Both the position numbers and the translations under genes were made by a program. 64,000 nucleotides of DNA from Vibrio sp. 10N.261.55.A7 (GTDB lineage Bacteria; Pseudomonadota; Gammaproteobacteria; Enterobacterales; Vibrionaceae): assembly GCF_002877365.1 (NCBI RefSeq), contig NZ_MCWZ01000317.1, positions 1 through 64,000 of the forward strand, in the 5' to 3' direction. Each line of letters opens with the position of its first letter. Positions within the stretch are counted from its first letter, which is position 1. Below, piece after piece: positions 31,335 through 41,140 of the stretch. The notes beneath the pieces are model-generated. The model made no database searches and was not told where the DNA came from. It saw nothing but the letters and a program-made list of their open reading frames with translations.

Positions 31335-32516
31335 ATGTCAGCCAGTGCTTCAAATTGGAAAACCCCTCAGAACTTTCTCATTATCATTTCTATTATTGTT
31401 CCGATTGCGCTTTCTAGCTGGATGGCACTGCTGAATAACTTTGTCATTGAAAAAGCCAACTTTGACGGCAGTGATATTGGATTATTGCAAAGCGTTCGGG
31501 AGATTCCGGGATTTTTAGCGTTTACCGTCGTTTTTGTACTTCTGTTTATTCGTGAACAGCGCTTCATGTTGCTCTCGTTGGCAATGTTGACGTTAGGCAC
31601 GGTGTTAACGGGGTTCTTTCCCAGCCTGATAGGGCTGTTATTAACCACGCTTCTTATGTCGGCGGGCTTTCATTATTTTGAAACGTTGAAACAGTCACTG
31701 TCTCTACAGTGGTTAAACAAGGATGAAGCCCCTGAAGTACTTGGTAAATTGATCTCTATAGGCGCATTAGCTTCGCTTCTGACTTATGGATCCATTTGGG
31801 TAATGTTCGAGAAGCTCCACTTAGACTTTGTCTGGGTTTATTCGATCACGGGTGGAGTTGCGTTTGTATTAGTGGCCTGGATTGCTTTTTCATTCCCTGA
31901 ATTCAAAACAAAAACACCACAAAATAAAAAGCTAGTGCTCAGAAAACGCTACTGGCTCTACTACGCTTTAACCTTTATGAGTGGCGCGAGACGACAAATT
32001 TTTACTGTTTTTGCAGGCTTCCTGATGGTTGAAAAGTTTGGTTACTCGGTCTCTGATATCACGTTACTTTTTTTGATTAACTACCTATTTAATTTTTTGT
32101 TTGCCAAGAAAATAGGCCGTTTCATTGGCATTGTAGGTGAGAGAAAAGCGTTGGTTTTTGAATACATTGGGCTGATCTTTGTGTTTGTCGGATATGGATT
32201 AGTGCAAAGTGCAGAATGGGCGGCGGCACTGTACGTAATCGATCACCTATTTTTTGCCTTGGCGCTAGCAATAAAAACCTACTTCCAGAAAATCGCGGAT
32301 CCCGCCGATATGGCCTCAACGGCAGGGGTGGCATTTACGATTAACCATATTGCAGCGGTCGTTATTCCGGTGACTTTTGGTTTTATTTGGCTTATTTCAC
32401 CTTCCAGCGTCTTTTACATTGGCGCATGTATGGCAGGGATTTCGTTGCTTCTGTCACTGAATATTCCTGCAAGTCCCGATGAAGGTAATGAAGTGCGAAT
32501 CTTACGCTGGAGCTAG
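31335..32516 (+). CDS. Major facilitator superfamily transporter, substrate unknown
   Basis: 393-aa integral membrane protein with about 12 hydrophobic segments and a basic central loop (FKTKTPQNKKLVLRKRYW near residues 195-212), the usual MFS 6+6 layout. The first helices start around residue 15 (FLIIISIIVPIALSSWMALL). I recognise no substrate-specific motif and cannot name a substrate. AAGGA precedes the ATG at suitable distance. It sits alone between eno and cca, next to the duplicated eno tail, and has its own terminator. From memory most vibrios have eno next to cca, so this gene may be an addition. Confidence 0.8.
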   Translation: MSASASNWKTPQNFLIIISIIVPIALSSWMALLNNFVIEKANFDGSDIGLLQSVREIPGFLAFTVVFVLLFIREQRFMLLSLAMLTLGTVLTGFFPSLIGLLLTTLLMSAGFHYFETLKQSLSLQWLNKDEAPEVLGKLISIGALASLLTYGSIWVMFEKLHLDFVWVYSITGGVAFVLVAWIAFSFPEFKTKTPQNKKLVLRKRYWLYYALTFMSGARRQIFTVFAGFLMVEKFGYSVSDITLLFLINYLFNFLFAKKIGRFIGIVGERKALVFEYIGLIFVFVGYGLVQSAEWAAALYVIDHLFFALALAIKTYFQKIADPADMASTAGVAFTINHIAAVVIPVTFGFIWLISPSSVFYIGACMAGISLLLSLNIPASPDEGNEVRILRWS

Positions 32517-32527
32517 GAACTCTCAGT

Positions 32528-32562
32528 TAAAACACCTTATTTTTAGCGATAAGGTGTTTTAA
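32528..32562 (+). terminator. Bidirectional terminator MFS/cca
   Basis: AAAACACCTTAT and ATAAGGTGTTTT form a perfect 12-bp stem with an 8-base loop, between the convergent MFS gene and cca. Confidence 0.85.
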
Positions 32563-32582
32563 TGGATAGAAATATAGAGCGT

Positions 32583-33800
32583 TTAGAGTTGAATCGCTGC
32601 AATGGCTTCAATTCGTCTTTTCTCCATCTCCGTTCTTATCTCTTTACCTTGGAAACCATCAGTAATGATCTCCTGAACATTCACACTCAGGGCGGCCTGG
32701 TAAGCTTGTTCGAAAATTTGTTTCTGCGGATAATCGATCTCTTCGAAGCCAGTCCTTCCTCTGCTGTCTGCCATGCAGCTCAATAAGATCTCTTCAAGAC
32801 GATCCGGCTTTCTCCAGACATCAAACTTATTGAGGACTTTGAGCTTAGTACTCGGTTTAAGCTCAGCAGCTCGGTGGATGTTAGAGTGCTGCTCACAGAC
32901 CATCAGCGCGAGTTCTTTAAACTCATTCGGCACTCGGACACGCTCACAGAGCTTCTTAATGATTTTTAGTCCCGTATGACAATGCATTTTATGGCTAGGC
33001 CACTCTTGCTCTGGTGTTATGCCTTTCCCCAGATCATGAACTTGAGCAGCAAAGCGAACAGGAAGTGACTCGCTCAGTAATGCGGCTTGATTTGCGACCA
33101 TTAAAGTGTGGATGCCTGTGTCTATTTCAGGGTGCCACTGCTCAGGTTGAGGAATGCCAAAGAGCCTATCTATTTCGGGTAATACAACCTGTAATGCGCC
33201 ACAATCACGAAGAACAGACAGGAAAACTTGTGGATTTCTAGTGGAAAGGGACTTATGCCATTCTTGCCAAACACGCTCTGCGGTTAAGTGCTCTAATTCA
33301 CCAGACTGGCTAATCGCTTTCATTAATGCCATTGTCTCTTGCGCAATTGTGAAGCCGAGGTGATGAAATTTAGCGGCAAAGCGTGCTACCCGAAGCACTC
33401 GTAAAGGATCTTCGGTGAACGCCTTTGAGACATGACGTAGCGTTCGATCTGCAAGATCAGCTTGGCCTTCGTATGGATCGATGATGTTACCGTAGTCATC
33501 TTGTGCCATGGCGTTAATTGTAAGATCGCGTCGAAGAAGATCTTCCTCTAATGTCACGTCTTTAGCAAAGTAGCATTCGAAACCTGTGTAACCAACCGAT
33601 GTTTTTCGCTCTGTGCGCGCCAGTGCGTGCTCTTGTTTTGATTTTGGATGCAAGAATACAGGGAAGTCTTTACCCACAGGTGTAAAGCCTTTGTCTATCA
33701 TCTCTTCAGGTGAACTACCCACAACAACCCAGTCTTTGTCATAGACATCGAGATCAAGCAATTGATCTCGCACAGCGCCACCTACTAAATATACTTGCAC
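32583..33800 (-). CDS. cca: CCA-adding tRNA nucleotidyltransferase
   Basis: Adds or repairs the 3' CCA end of tRNAs. N-terminal nucleotidyltransferase core [14 protein letters not shown], then catalytic carboxylates in KDWVVVG, the signature [10 protein letters not shown], and the RNA-binding [12 protein letters not shown]. The C-terminal HD phosphohydrolase domain is intact (HDLGKG). The frame extends to an ATG at 33830 ([10 protein letters not shown]), but AAGGA lies six bases before a GTG at 33800 that gives [12 protein letters not shown], the family start (405 aa). I prefer the GTG. It is divergent from gspA. Confidence 0.95.
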   Translation of the reverse strand: MQVYLVGGAVRDQLLDLDVYDKDWVVVGSSPEEMIDKGFTPVGKDFPVFLHPKSKQEHALARTERKTSVGYTGFECYFAKDVTLEEDLLRRDLTINAMAQDDYGNIIDPYEGQADLADRTLRHVSKAFTEDPLRVLRVARFAAKFHHLGFTIAQETMALMKAISQSGELEHLTAERVWQEWHKSLSTRNPQVFLSVLRDCGALQVVLPEIDRLFGIPQPEQWHPEIDTGIHTLMVANQAALLSESLPVRFAAQVHDLGKGITPEQEWPSHKMHCHTGLKIIKKLCERVRVPNEFKELALMVCEQHSNIHRAAELKPSTKLKVLNKFDVWRKPDRLEEILLSCMADSRGRTGFEEIDYPQKQIFEQAYQAALSVNVQEIITDGFQGKEIRTEMEKRRIEAIAAIQL

Positions 33801-33886
33801 GTTAATTCCTTGAATTTTGTCGTTTGCCATTGGCGTTCAATGTTAGTAATGGTACTTTCCTTAACACTTTAATTATAGAGATGAGA

Positions 33887-35557
33887 ATGATGTATCAGGA
33901 CTTTTTTGCATTCAGTGAGCCTCCATTTTCTATTGTCCCTAATTCTCGTCATCTATTTTTGAGTCAAAGACACAAAGAAGCGATCCAACACCTAGAAGCT
34001 GGGCTGGGTGAGGGCGGTGGTTTTGCATTGTTAACCGGTGAGGTTGGGACTGGAAAAACAACCGTGGCTAAGGTTATGTTGGCGAACTTGGGTGGCTCTA
34101 CACAAGCAGGGTTAATTCTTAATCCGACCTTTTCTGATCTGGAACTGCTTGAAGCTATTTGCGATGAATTTTCTGTGGAGTATGCCGAGAATTCAACGCT
34201 TAAGCAGTTAAACCAAGCCATTTATAAGTTCTTGATCGGTAATCACGCGAACGGTGTTCAAACGCTACTCGTGATTGATGAGGCGCAGCATTTGGCTGCA
34301 GATGTTCTAGAGCAACTAAGGTTATTGACTAACTTAGAAACAGACACTCAAAAGTTACTCAAGGTGCTGTTAATTGGGCAACCAGAACTTCAAGAAAAGT
34401 TAAAGATGCCGCAATTGCGTCAATTGGCACAAAGGATCACAGGGCGCTATCACCTGCTTCCATTGACGACGTCAGAGAGCGTCAAATACATTCTGTTTCG
34501 CCTAGAAAAATCAGGTGGTCAGCGTGATCTCTTTCCGCTTAATGGCCTGAAATACATTGCTAATCAAACGCAAGGGATCCCACGCTTAATCAACTTGGTT
34601 TGTGACTCTGCGCTTAGAGCGGCTTATCAGGCGGGAATAAAACAGCCTAATCGCACGCTTATCCAGAATGCTTGCCATGAAGTGATGCAATTTCAAACCT
34701 CGTACTCTAATCAGCGTATTGAAAAAACGTCGCATAATGGTTGGCCTATTGCCTTCAGCCTTTGCCTAGGTATTGCGGTCTCCGTTGCGCTTTACTCTGG
34801 TTTAGCAAGCAAAGCTAAAGAGGTCGTGGCTGCACAGGTGAACATGAAAAGTAGTGTTGAATCTAAAGCGCCCGCTGAACTCATTGAACAAGAAATATTT
34901 TCCCCTGAATTAAAGCAGAAAATACTGCAATCTAATAGCTTAGAGCAGAGCATAGGTGAGCTGTATAAAGTTTGGGGTTATCAATCGAGTGTTTTAGACA
35001 GACTTTGTGAGAATGAGACTAACTCTTCGCGTCTATTTCACTGTGAGAAGCAACAAGGGAGTTGGCAGGATCTTTTGACTCTGAATCTTCCGGTTGTCGT
35101 TCATCTTGATATCGATCTCCAAAAGCGTTATGCCGTTCTTAATCAAATCGATAATACCCTGGTGGAATTGCTGATCGATAACAAACGAGTTCGATTTGAT
35201 AGGAAGTGGTTAGAGGCCATTTGGACAGGAGAGTATCACTATATTTGGCAGCCTGGCTTTTACCAAGTGCTTAAAAAAGGGATGTCTGGTGACCCAGTTT
35301 CCCAGTTAGATGTTAGGTTATCGACTCTGATGCAGGAACCAGCGAATGATTCATCACTCTTTGATGAACGCTTAGAGAGAAAGGTTAAGCTATTTCAGCG
35401 ATGGCAAGGAATGGATGTTGATGGTATTGCAGGTCAAAGAACCTTGAAAACACTAGCGTTACTTACTCAAGAAAATGCACCCACGCTGCATCAACCAAGC
35501 TCTCATATTAAGGCGTATTCACAGCCCGCTACTGAACGAATCGAGGGGGCGAAGTAA
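33887..35557 (+). CDS. gspA: General secretion pathway protein A (ExeA-type ATPase)
   Basis: Inner membrane AAA ATPase that, with GspB/ExeB, binds peptidoglycan and helps place the type II secretin. The 556-aa protein has the family start DFFAFSEPPFSIVPNSRHLF, Walker A (TGEVGTGKTT, residues 50-59) and Walker B (LLVIDEAQHL). One transmembrane segment lies near residue 290 (WPIAFSLCLGIAVSVALYSG). The periplasmic part ends in a peptidoglycan-binding-like repeat (QRWQGMDVDGIAGQRTLKTL). I chose the start from the family N terminus; 33881, 33887 and 33890 are all ATG. It shares its last base with gspB's start. Confidence 0.92.
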   Translation: MMYQDFFAFSEPPFSIVPNSRHLFLSQRHKEAIQHLEAGLGEGGGFALLTGEVGTGKTTVAKVMLANLGGSTQAGLILNPTFSDLELLEAICDEFSVEYAENSTLKQLNQAIYKFLIGNHANGVQTLLVIDEAQHLAADVLEQLRLLTNLETDTQKLLKVLLIGQPELQEKLKMPQLRQLAQRITGRYHLLPLTTSESVKYILFRLEKSGGQRDLFPLNGLKYIANQTQGIPRLINLVCDSALRAAYQAGIKQPNRTLIQNACHEVMQFQTSYSNQRIEKTSHNGWPIAFSLCLGIAVSVALYSGLASKAKEVVAAQVNMKSSVESKAPAELIEQEIFSPELKQKILQSNSLEQSIGELYKVWGYQSSVLDRLCENETNSSRLFHCEKQQGSWQDLLTLNLPVVVHLDIDLQKRYAVLNQIDNTLVELLIDNKRVRFDRKWLEAIWTGEYHYIWQPGFYQVLKKGMSGDPVSQLDVRLSTLMQEPANDSSLFDERLERKVKLFQRWQGMDVDGIAGQRTLKTLALLTQENAPTLHQPSSHIKAYSQPATERIEGAK

Positions 35558-36447
35558 TGTCTGAAATATTAAAAGCACTCAAGCAATCTGAGCAGCAACA
35601 TCAAAGTTTTAGTGCTTATTCTTCCGGTCCAGTTGAAACGAATTCAAACCGACCTAGTCCATTACCAAAGCGAAAACTCGTTGTTGCTTTTTTACTGCCA
35701 GTTATGGCGACCTCTATTTGGATTGGCGTTGATACTTACCTCTTCTATGAAGAACTGAATCAAAGAGAAACTGCCAGTTCAAATATAGTTGTAGAGACTG
35801 TCGAGGTCGAGAGCCCTTTTTCGTCTTCCCCTTACGTGTTGGTTGAGCCATTGAAATCGACTCAGTTGGGTTTGGTCGAGGTCGCTCAAGGTGGTCTTCC
35901 ATCAGAAGCGCGTTCTAATGAGGCAAAAGCTTCTACAGTGGCTGCAGCTCGTATTGATGAAGAGATAAATGGGGCTGCGATAAATGAGAGCGATGTCGAC
36001 GCGCTGTCTCAGCTCGATTTATCTCAGTTCTCTCCAGAGCTTGCCCAGCGTGTTCAGTCAGCATTTCCCTCTGGTGGAGAAGACCTGAGTTCATACGGGA
36101 CCGGTTTACCGTCTGAGTTAGCGGAGAATGGATCGTCGAATCAGTTACCCTCTAATATTAGAACCAATGACATAACCAATGAAAGAATAACTGAAGAACC
36201 TGAGAGCATTAAACTGGTTCAAAAAGGGGCCGATTTTGTTGGCCATTTACCGGCATTGAATTTTCAAACCCATGTCTATTCAAGTCAGAAAAGTAAGCGC
36301 TGGGTGAAGGTGAACGGTAGCGAGTTTACCGAAGGGGACTGGATAAACCCTGAGATACAGATTCTTGAGATTAAGCAGCGTTACAGCACGATTGATTTCC
36401 AAGGGCAAAGAATCGAAGTGCCTGCATTGTATGATTGGAAAGGGTAG
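35557..36447 (+). CDS. gspB: General secretion pathway protein B
   Basis: Partner of GspA in type II secretion. The 296-aa protein has the short cytoplasmic N terminus MSEILKALKQSEQQHQ, one transmembrane segment (about residues 44-65), a long Ser/Glu-rich periplasmic linker, and the conserved C-terminal domain (GADFVGHLPALNFQTHVYSS, then IQILEIKQRYSTIDFQGQRI). That domain is thought to contact the secretin or peptidoglycan. ATG overlaps the gspA stop by one base (TAATG). The main T2SS operon is not in this window. Confidence 0.9.
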   Translation: MSEILKALKQSEQQHQSFSAYSSGPVETNSNRPSPLPKRKLVVAFLLPVMATSIWIGVDTYLFYEELNQRETASSNIVVETVEVESPFSSSPYVLVEPLKSTQLGLVEVAQGGLPSEARSNEAKASTVAAARIDEEINGAAINESDVDALSQLDLSQFSPELAQRVQSAFPSGGEDLSSYGTGLPSELAENGSSNQLPSNIRTNDITNERITEEPESIKLVQKGADFVGHLPALNFQTHVYSSQKSKRWVKVNGSEFTEGDWINPEIQILEIKQRYSTIDFQGQRIEVPALYDWKG

Positions 36448-36473
36448 GAATATATCAAGGTTACAGATAAAGA

Positions 36474-36505
36474 AAAGGCCACTCAACAGTGGCCTTTCGC
36501 ATTTT
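36474..36505. terminator. Bidirectional terminator gspB/ygiM
   Basis: AAAGGCCACT and AGTGGCCTTT form a 10-bp stem around CAAC. T-rich sequence lies on both sides. Confidence 0.82.
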
Positions 36506-36515
36506 AAATGATTAT

Positions 36516-37127
36516 TTATGCCCAGCCGTTTGGCGACTTCTTACGGCGAGGGATAACGTGGGGTAGCAGAAGGCCAAATAGAAGACCACCGCCAGCAACA
36601 CCGCCACCGTACATGAAGTACTTCAGCAATAAATCTTCTTTTTGTGTATCTAAGCGAGCGCGAAGTTCACGAACTTCAGTTTGCGAAGCGGTCAGCTGCT
36701 TACTGATGTCGCTGTAGTTCTGTTCCAATTCAGCAATCTGCTGATTACGAACTTCTAAAGAATCGATTAGACCTGCTTTTTCGCTATCGGCGTTACCGCG
36801 AGCATTAGACAGCTGAGCTTTAACCGTTGTGAGTTCTTTCTCGAGCTTAGGTAAACGAACTGCCATGCTTTCTTGGCGTGTTACGAAGCGAGTTTCTACC
36901 CAACCTGTGCGGCCTCTTGAATCTCGAACTTGACTATAACCAGTGTCTCTATTGGTATCGAGAAGACTAATTTTATCACCAGCATCAATACTGCCAACAA
37001 TTCGGAACTGATTGTTGGGGCCCGAATGCATGTAGGTAAATAGTTTGTCCGCGATATAGCGGTCTTGAGCAAAAGCTGCTGGAATGGCCATTAGAGAGAC
37101 CAAAACCATGCAAATCAATTTCTTCAC
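36516..37127 (-). CDS. ygiM: SH3-domain membrane protein YgiM
   Basis: TIGR04211-type protein of 203 aa: signal peptide (KKLICMVLVSLMAIPAAFAQ), bacterial SH3 domain (YMHSGPNNQFRIVGSIDAGD and DSRGRTGWVETRFV, about residues 29-85), a long coiled coil (LEKELTTVKAQLSNA; LEVRNQQIAELEQNY) and a C-terminal membrane helix before a basic tail. A longer open frame runs up to 37499 into pit, but AAGGA lies six bases before the GTG at 37127, which gives the proper signal peptide. In E. coli ygiM is next to cca; here gspAB lie between. Confidence 0.92.
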   Translation of the reverse strand: MKKLICMVLVSLMAIPAAFAQDRYIADKLFTYMHSGPNNQFRIVGSIDAGDKISLLDTNRDTGYSQVRDSRGRTGWVETRFVTRQESMAVRLPKLEKELTTVKAQLSNARGNADSEKAGLIDSLEVRNQQIAELEQNYSDISKQLTASQTEVRELRARLDTQKEDLLLKYFMYGGGVAGGGLLFGLLLPHVIPRRKKSPNGWA

Positions 37128-37285
37128 AGTGAATCCTTTAACAATATTGATGATGGTAAATATATCTACTGGATTGATAGTATGAATTTTCTTTAGGCCA
37201 TGCAACAAAGAAGGGAGGCAAAGCCTCCCTTTCTGTGCGTTTGAGTCAATAATGACGTGGCGCTTACAATCTACAAACCTGGAAC

Positions 37286-38545
37286 TTAAGCAAACATGCC
37301 TTGAATTGCATAGAAGAACACAACGGCGAGAAGTGCACCAGCAGGCAGTGTCACTATCCAAGATGCCACGATGTTTCGGACAACACCTAGGTTTAGAGCA
37401 CCGATACCACGAGCAAAACCTACCCCTAATACCGCACCCACTAACGTTTGTGTTGTCGAGATTGGTAAGCCAGTACCCGATGCTAGAACCACAGTACAAG
37501 CTGTCGCCAACTGAGCGGCAAAACCGCGGCTTGGTGTTAGTTCAGTAATACCTGTACCAACAGTAGCCATTACTCGGCGACCAAGGGTTGCAAGACCAAT
37601 AACAATACCAAAACCGCCTAGAGGAAGAATCCACCATGCAATCTGAGTTTTGCCTGTGATTTCACCCATATGTTCTACGGTTGAAACAATGGCTGACAAT
37701 GGACCGATTGCATTAGCGACGTCGTTTGAGCCGTGAGCAAATGCCATCGCACAAGCGGTGATAACCATCAGTACAGTGAAGATGCCTTCAACACCAGCAA
37801 ACCCATGATCTTCTTCGCGGTTCGCAAATTTCTTATGGATATACAGGTAGCCGCCAATCATGATGACAGTAGAGAAGGCGGCTGCCCACATCCAAGCGTC
37901 ACCATTACTGAGGTGTAAGCCTACGTGCTTTAAGCCTTTTTTGATTGTCACGAGTGCAATGACCATCGTTGTGATGAACATGTATACAGGAACGAATCGT
38001 TTAGCATTAAACAGAGGGTTCTCAGTATCAAAAATTAGGCGTTGGGCACTGATAAAAATCATGTAGGCGAAAAAGCCAGAGATAAGAGGCGTAACCAGCC
38101 AACTACCCACAATACCTTGCACAGAACTCCAGTCTACGGCTTCTGTACCGACAGAGACACACGCAAAACCGATGATGGCACCGATGATAGAGTGAGTCGT
38201 AGAAACCGGCCATCCCATGTAAGATGCGAGCAATAGCCAAGTACCTGCCGCTAATAACGCAGACAGCATACCAAACACTAACACATCGGGCTGATGGGCA
38301 AACAGCTCAGTATCGATAACGCCTTTGCGAATCGTATCCGTTACTTCACCACCAGCAAGGTATGCCCCTGCAAACTCAAAGATCATCGCGATGATGATCG
38401 CTTGTTTTACTGTAAGTGCTTTGGAACCTACTGAGGTGCCCATTGCGTTCGCAACGTCATTTGCACCTATACCAATAGCCATTAAAAGACCAAAAGCGGC
38501 AGCAATAATAATCAGTAGCGTGCCGTGGTTAGCAATGATATCCAT
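37286..38545 (-). CDS. pitA: Pit-family inorganic phosphate transporter
   Basis: Low-affinity phosphate (or metal-phosphate) symporter in the inner membrane. The 419-aa protein has the duplicated Pit signature: GIGANDVANAMGTSVG near residue 28 and AHGSNDVANAIGPL in the second half. About 10-11 membrane segments are visible. The frame opens at 38602, but TAGGT precedes the ATG at 38545 (MDIIANHG), the family start. The DUF47 gene lies 128 bases upstream in the same direction, the usual pairing with Pit transporters. Confidence 0.92.
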   Translation of the reverse strand: MDIIANHGTLLIIIAAAFGLLMAIGIGANDVANAMGTSVGSKALTVKQAIIIAMIFEFAGAYLAGGEVTDTIRKGVIDTELFAHQPDVLVFGMLSALLAAGTWLLLASYMGWPVSTTHSIIGAIIGFACVSVGTEAVDWSSVQGIVGSWLVTPLISGFFAYMIFISAQRLIFDTENPLFNAKRFVPVYMFITTMVIALVTIKKGLKHVGLHLSNGDAWMWAAAFSTVIMIGGYLYIHKKFANREEDHGFAGVEGIFTVLMVITACAMAFAHGSNDVANAIGPLSAIVSTVEHMGEITGKTQIAWWILPLGGFGIVIGLATLGRRVMATVGTGITELTPSRGFAAQLATACTVVLASGTGLPISTTQTLVGAVLGVGFARGIGALNLGVVRNIVASWIVTLPAGALLAVVFFYAIQGMFA

Positions 38546-38673
38546 CGTTATACCTAATTGTGTAATAAAAATCGGAACAAAATTTAGACGCGACAAACCC
38601 ATCAGCGATGAAAATACTCATCGCCTAATCTGTGCGTTTATATCGTGCTCTTCGTTATTGAATTATCTGTGAT

Positions 38674-39354
38674 TTAAGAGCGAGAAAGCATAACTTCAAG
38701 ACGAGCGCCTACACGCTGTGCTTGATCTGCAATGCCACCAACCCACTCTAGAATTTTGTATAAGAACATAACGTCAATCGGGTTATATTCGGACTCAACG
38801 GCCATTAATTGCTGACGAAGCTGAATTTGAATGGCATCAGTGTCGTCTTCAATTAAATCAAGTTGATGAATCATTTCTGCAACAAGCGTCACTTCACGGC
38901 CTTTAAAGCCAGTCTCGAGCAGTTCGTCAAACTCATTAATCACTTTCTGAGCTTGATCGGCTGCGTCAAGGCATCGCTTTACATAAACGATGAAGTTTTC
39001 TTGAAGTACTTCAGGAATAACCAAACGACGACCATAAACACGGCCTGAGATGTCTTTGGCTAGATTGGCGAGCTTGTCTTGTTGAGTCAAAAGCTCAAGC
39101 ATGTCGGTACGATCGACAGGCATAAACAAACCGCGAGGAAGTTTTAGGCGAATTTCGCGCTTTAGCACATCAGCTTCTTTCTCTAAATGAGAAATCTGAG
39201 CACGAATTTCTGCTGCTTTTTCCCAGTCGCCTTTTGAAGAAACTTCAAAAAAGTTAACTAGGTGAGAGCAACATTCATTAACGCACACTACGTGGCGCTG
39301 CAAAGGCTTTATAGGGGACTTTGCAAATAACCCCATTATTGTATTCACTGGCAT
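38674..39354 (-). CDS. DUF47 / TIGR00153 PhoU-like protein (Pit accessory)
   Basis: 226-aa all-helical protein of the DUF47 family, distantly related to PhoU. It begins MPVNTIMGLFAKSPIKPLQR. Further on are the family segments EKEADVLKREIRLKLPRGLFMP, then RTDMLELLTQQDKLANLAKD and, at the end, DVMFLYKILEWVGGIADQAQ. Such proteins are encoded with Pit transporters and thought to regulate them. Two starts are close: 39360 (MTMPV, with AGGT nearer) and 39354. I keep 39354, with low certainty. Confidence 0.88.
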   Translation of the reverse strand: MPVNTIMGLFAKSPIKPLQRHVVCVNECCSHLVNFFEVSSKGDWEKAAEIRAQISHLEKEADVLKREIRLKLPRGLFMPVDRTDMLELLTQQDKLANLAKDISGRVYGRRLVIPEVLQENFIVYVKRCLDAADQAQKVINEFDELLETGFKGREVTLVAEMIHQLDLIEDDTDAIQIQLRQQLMAVESEYNPIDVMFLYKILEWVGGIADQAQRVGARLEVMLSRS

Positions 39355-39559
39355 GGTCATTGAACCTAATAAATATAACCTAAAAAGAACATACACCATT
39401 TCATGGCGAAATGTTGAACGATGGCTATAAAGGCGCGCATGTTAACCCATTAAATCTCTCATTAAAACTGTTTTAGATCATGATTGACGTCATAAATCTC
39501 ACTTGCCGAGTAGCAAGATTGGCCATATCCTGTTGCTATCTGCTTTGAAAGGTACAGTT

Positions 39560-41077
39560 ATGGAAACCGAAATAGAACTGAAGTTTTTTGTTTCACCTGA
39601 ATTTTCAGGGATTTTACGAGAAAAAATCTCGGAAATGAAAATCCTTCAGCACAGTTGTCGTGATCTTGGGAATACATATTTTGACACGCCAGATAACTGG
39701 TTACGTCAACATGATACCGGTTTGCGAATTCGACGCTTCGATGATGTCTTTATCCAGACAGTCAAAACTGCAGGTCGAGTGGTTGCCGGGCTGCATCAAA
39801 GACCAGAATACAATGCGGAACACACCTGCAACATTCCTGATTTAACACTGCACCCGCAAGATATTTGGCCTCAAGAAAGAGAGATAAGCATCCTTCAATC
39901 GGAACTCATGCCTCTCTTCGCAACAAACTTCACTCGTGAGCAATGGCTAATAGGCATGCCTGATGGAAGCCAAGTAGAAGTCGCGTTTGATCTCGGTGAG
40001 GTGGTTTCCGGTGATAAACGCGATCCCATTTGCGAGATTGAGTTTGAGCTCAAATCAGGGCAAACCGACGCTTTGTTTACACTGGCTCGTCAATTTAGCG
40101 AATACGGCGGCATGCGACTGGGCAATCTAAGTAAAGCAGCAAAAGGCTATCGCCTAGCACAAGGCTATGCCGGTGATGAAGTTAAACCGTTATCATTGGT
40201 CAACACCGAACGCAGCGATAGCGTTGAGTCGTGTTTCATTCACTCTCTTGAGCATGCCTTATCACATTGGCTCTACCATGAACAGATATACTCAGAAAGA
40301 GAATCCATTGAAGCATTGCATGAAATTCGCAATGCACTCAGCTTCATTCGTCAAACATTGACCATTTATGGCGGCATAGTTCCTCGAAGAGCCAGCGCCA
40401 TTCTTCGTCAAGAACTTAAGTGGTTGGAACAAGAACTCGACTGGCTAAAACAGTACGATTACTTGGCTGACCTTCTTGAAGACAAAGGCCATGTTCTTAG
40501 AAAGCTAGACGCGCGCAAATATTTAGTCTCTGAGCTTAAGAGTGTTCAGGATGCGCTCCCAAATCGAGATGAAGTCATACAGCTTTTGTCGTCTGCACGA
40601 TATACGGGAATCTTACTCGATCTTAGCCGTTGGATACTCACTCGAGGTTGGCAGCCCTTCTTAGACGATAAAGCGCGTGAGCAGATGTCTCATTCGATCC
40701 CTAAATTTTCAGTGAATCAGTTAGATCGCACATGGGCTGAGTTAATAGAGGCGTTTCCACCGGAACGGTTACTGACGAGTGAGGAATACATCGAACAACA
40801 GTATCGCTTAATGCGTAATCTCTACACTGGCGTTGGTTTTGCGAGCCTTTATGATGTTGATGAACGCAATAGCTTCCGATTGCCTTGGGCTGACCTTATG
40901 CAAGGCATTGATGATTTATTGATGCTGAAGCCTTTGGCGGAAATGGTGGATAAGCTAGAAGGTGATGAAAAAGATCAGTTGCAACGTTGGTTAGACAGAC
41001 AAGAAACTTCAATCTTGCATGCAATGGAACAAACTCGGATCATCAGTATTGAAGCTGAACCCTATTGGCAACATTAG
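39560..41077 (+). CDS. ygiF: Inorganic triphosphatase YgiF (CYTH-CHAD)
   Basis: N-terminal CYTH domain with the metal-binding ExExK signature ETEIELKF and the tunnel residues GLRIRRFDD and CEIEFELKSG. A C-terminal CHAD domain (from about residue 225, YSERESIEALHEIRNALSFIRQ) is predicted to bind polyphosphate. The E. coli protein hydrolyses tripolyphosphate. AAAGG lies seven bases before the ATG at 39560 (505 aa); a longer frame starts at 39503. In E. coli it is directly upstream of glnE; here a channel and a chemoreceptor are inserted. It lies near the pit locus, so a phosphate connection is possible. Confidence 0.93.
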   Translation: METEIELKFFVSPEFSGILREKISEMKILQHSCRDLGNTYFDTPDNWLRQHDTGLRIRRFDDVFIQTVKTAGRVVAGLHQRPEYNAEHTCNIPDLTLHPQDIWPQEREISILQSELMPLFATNFTREQWLIGMPDGSQVEVAFDLGEVVSGDKRDPICEIEFELKSGQTDALFTLARQFSEYGGMRLGNLSKAAKGYRLAQGYAGDEVKPLSLVNTERSDSVESCFIHSLEHALSHWLYHEQIYSERESIEALHEIRNALSFIRQTLTIYGGIVPRRASAILRQELKWLEQELDWLKQYDYLADLLEDKGHVLRKLDARKYLVSELKSVQDALPNRDEVIQLLSSARYTGILLDLSRWILTRGWQPFLDDKAREQMSHSIPKFSVNQLDRTWAELIEAFPPERLLTSEEYIEQQYRLMRNLYTGVGFASLYDVDERNSFRLPWADLMQGIDDLLMLKPLAEMVDKLEGDEKDQLQRWLDRQETSILHAMEQTRIISIEAEPYWQH

Positions 41078-41093
41078 AGTGCTGACTTGATAC

Positions 41094-41124
41094 AAAAATA
41101 GAGCCTAGAATGGCTCTATTTTTG
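41094..41124. terminator. Bidirectional terminator ygiF/potassium channel
   Basis: AAAAATAGAGCC and GGCTCTATTTTT form a 12-bp stem with a 6-base loop. Confidence 0.85.
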
Positions 41125-41140
41125 TATGGATGAAAAGCAC

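Noticed and set aside
31228-31434. 68-aa frame before the MFS transporter
   Set aside because: It overlaps the transporter start in another frame, is Arg-rich and matches nothing known.
37128-37499. N-terminal extension of the ygiM frame into pitA
   Set aside because: It would overlap the end of pitA and mask a clear signal peptide that follows a good ribosome site at GTG 37127.
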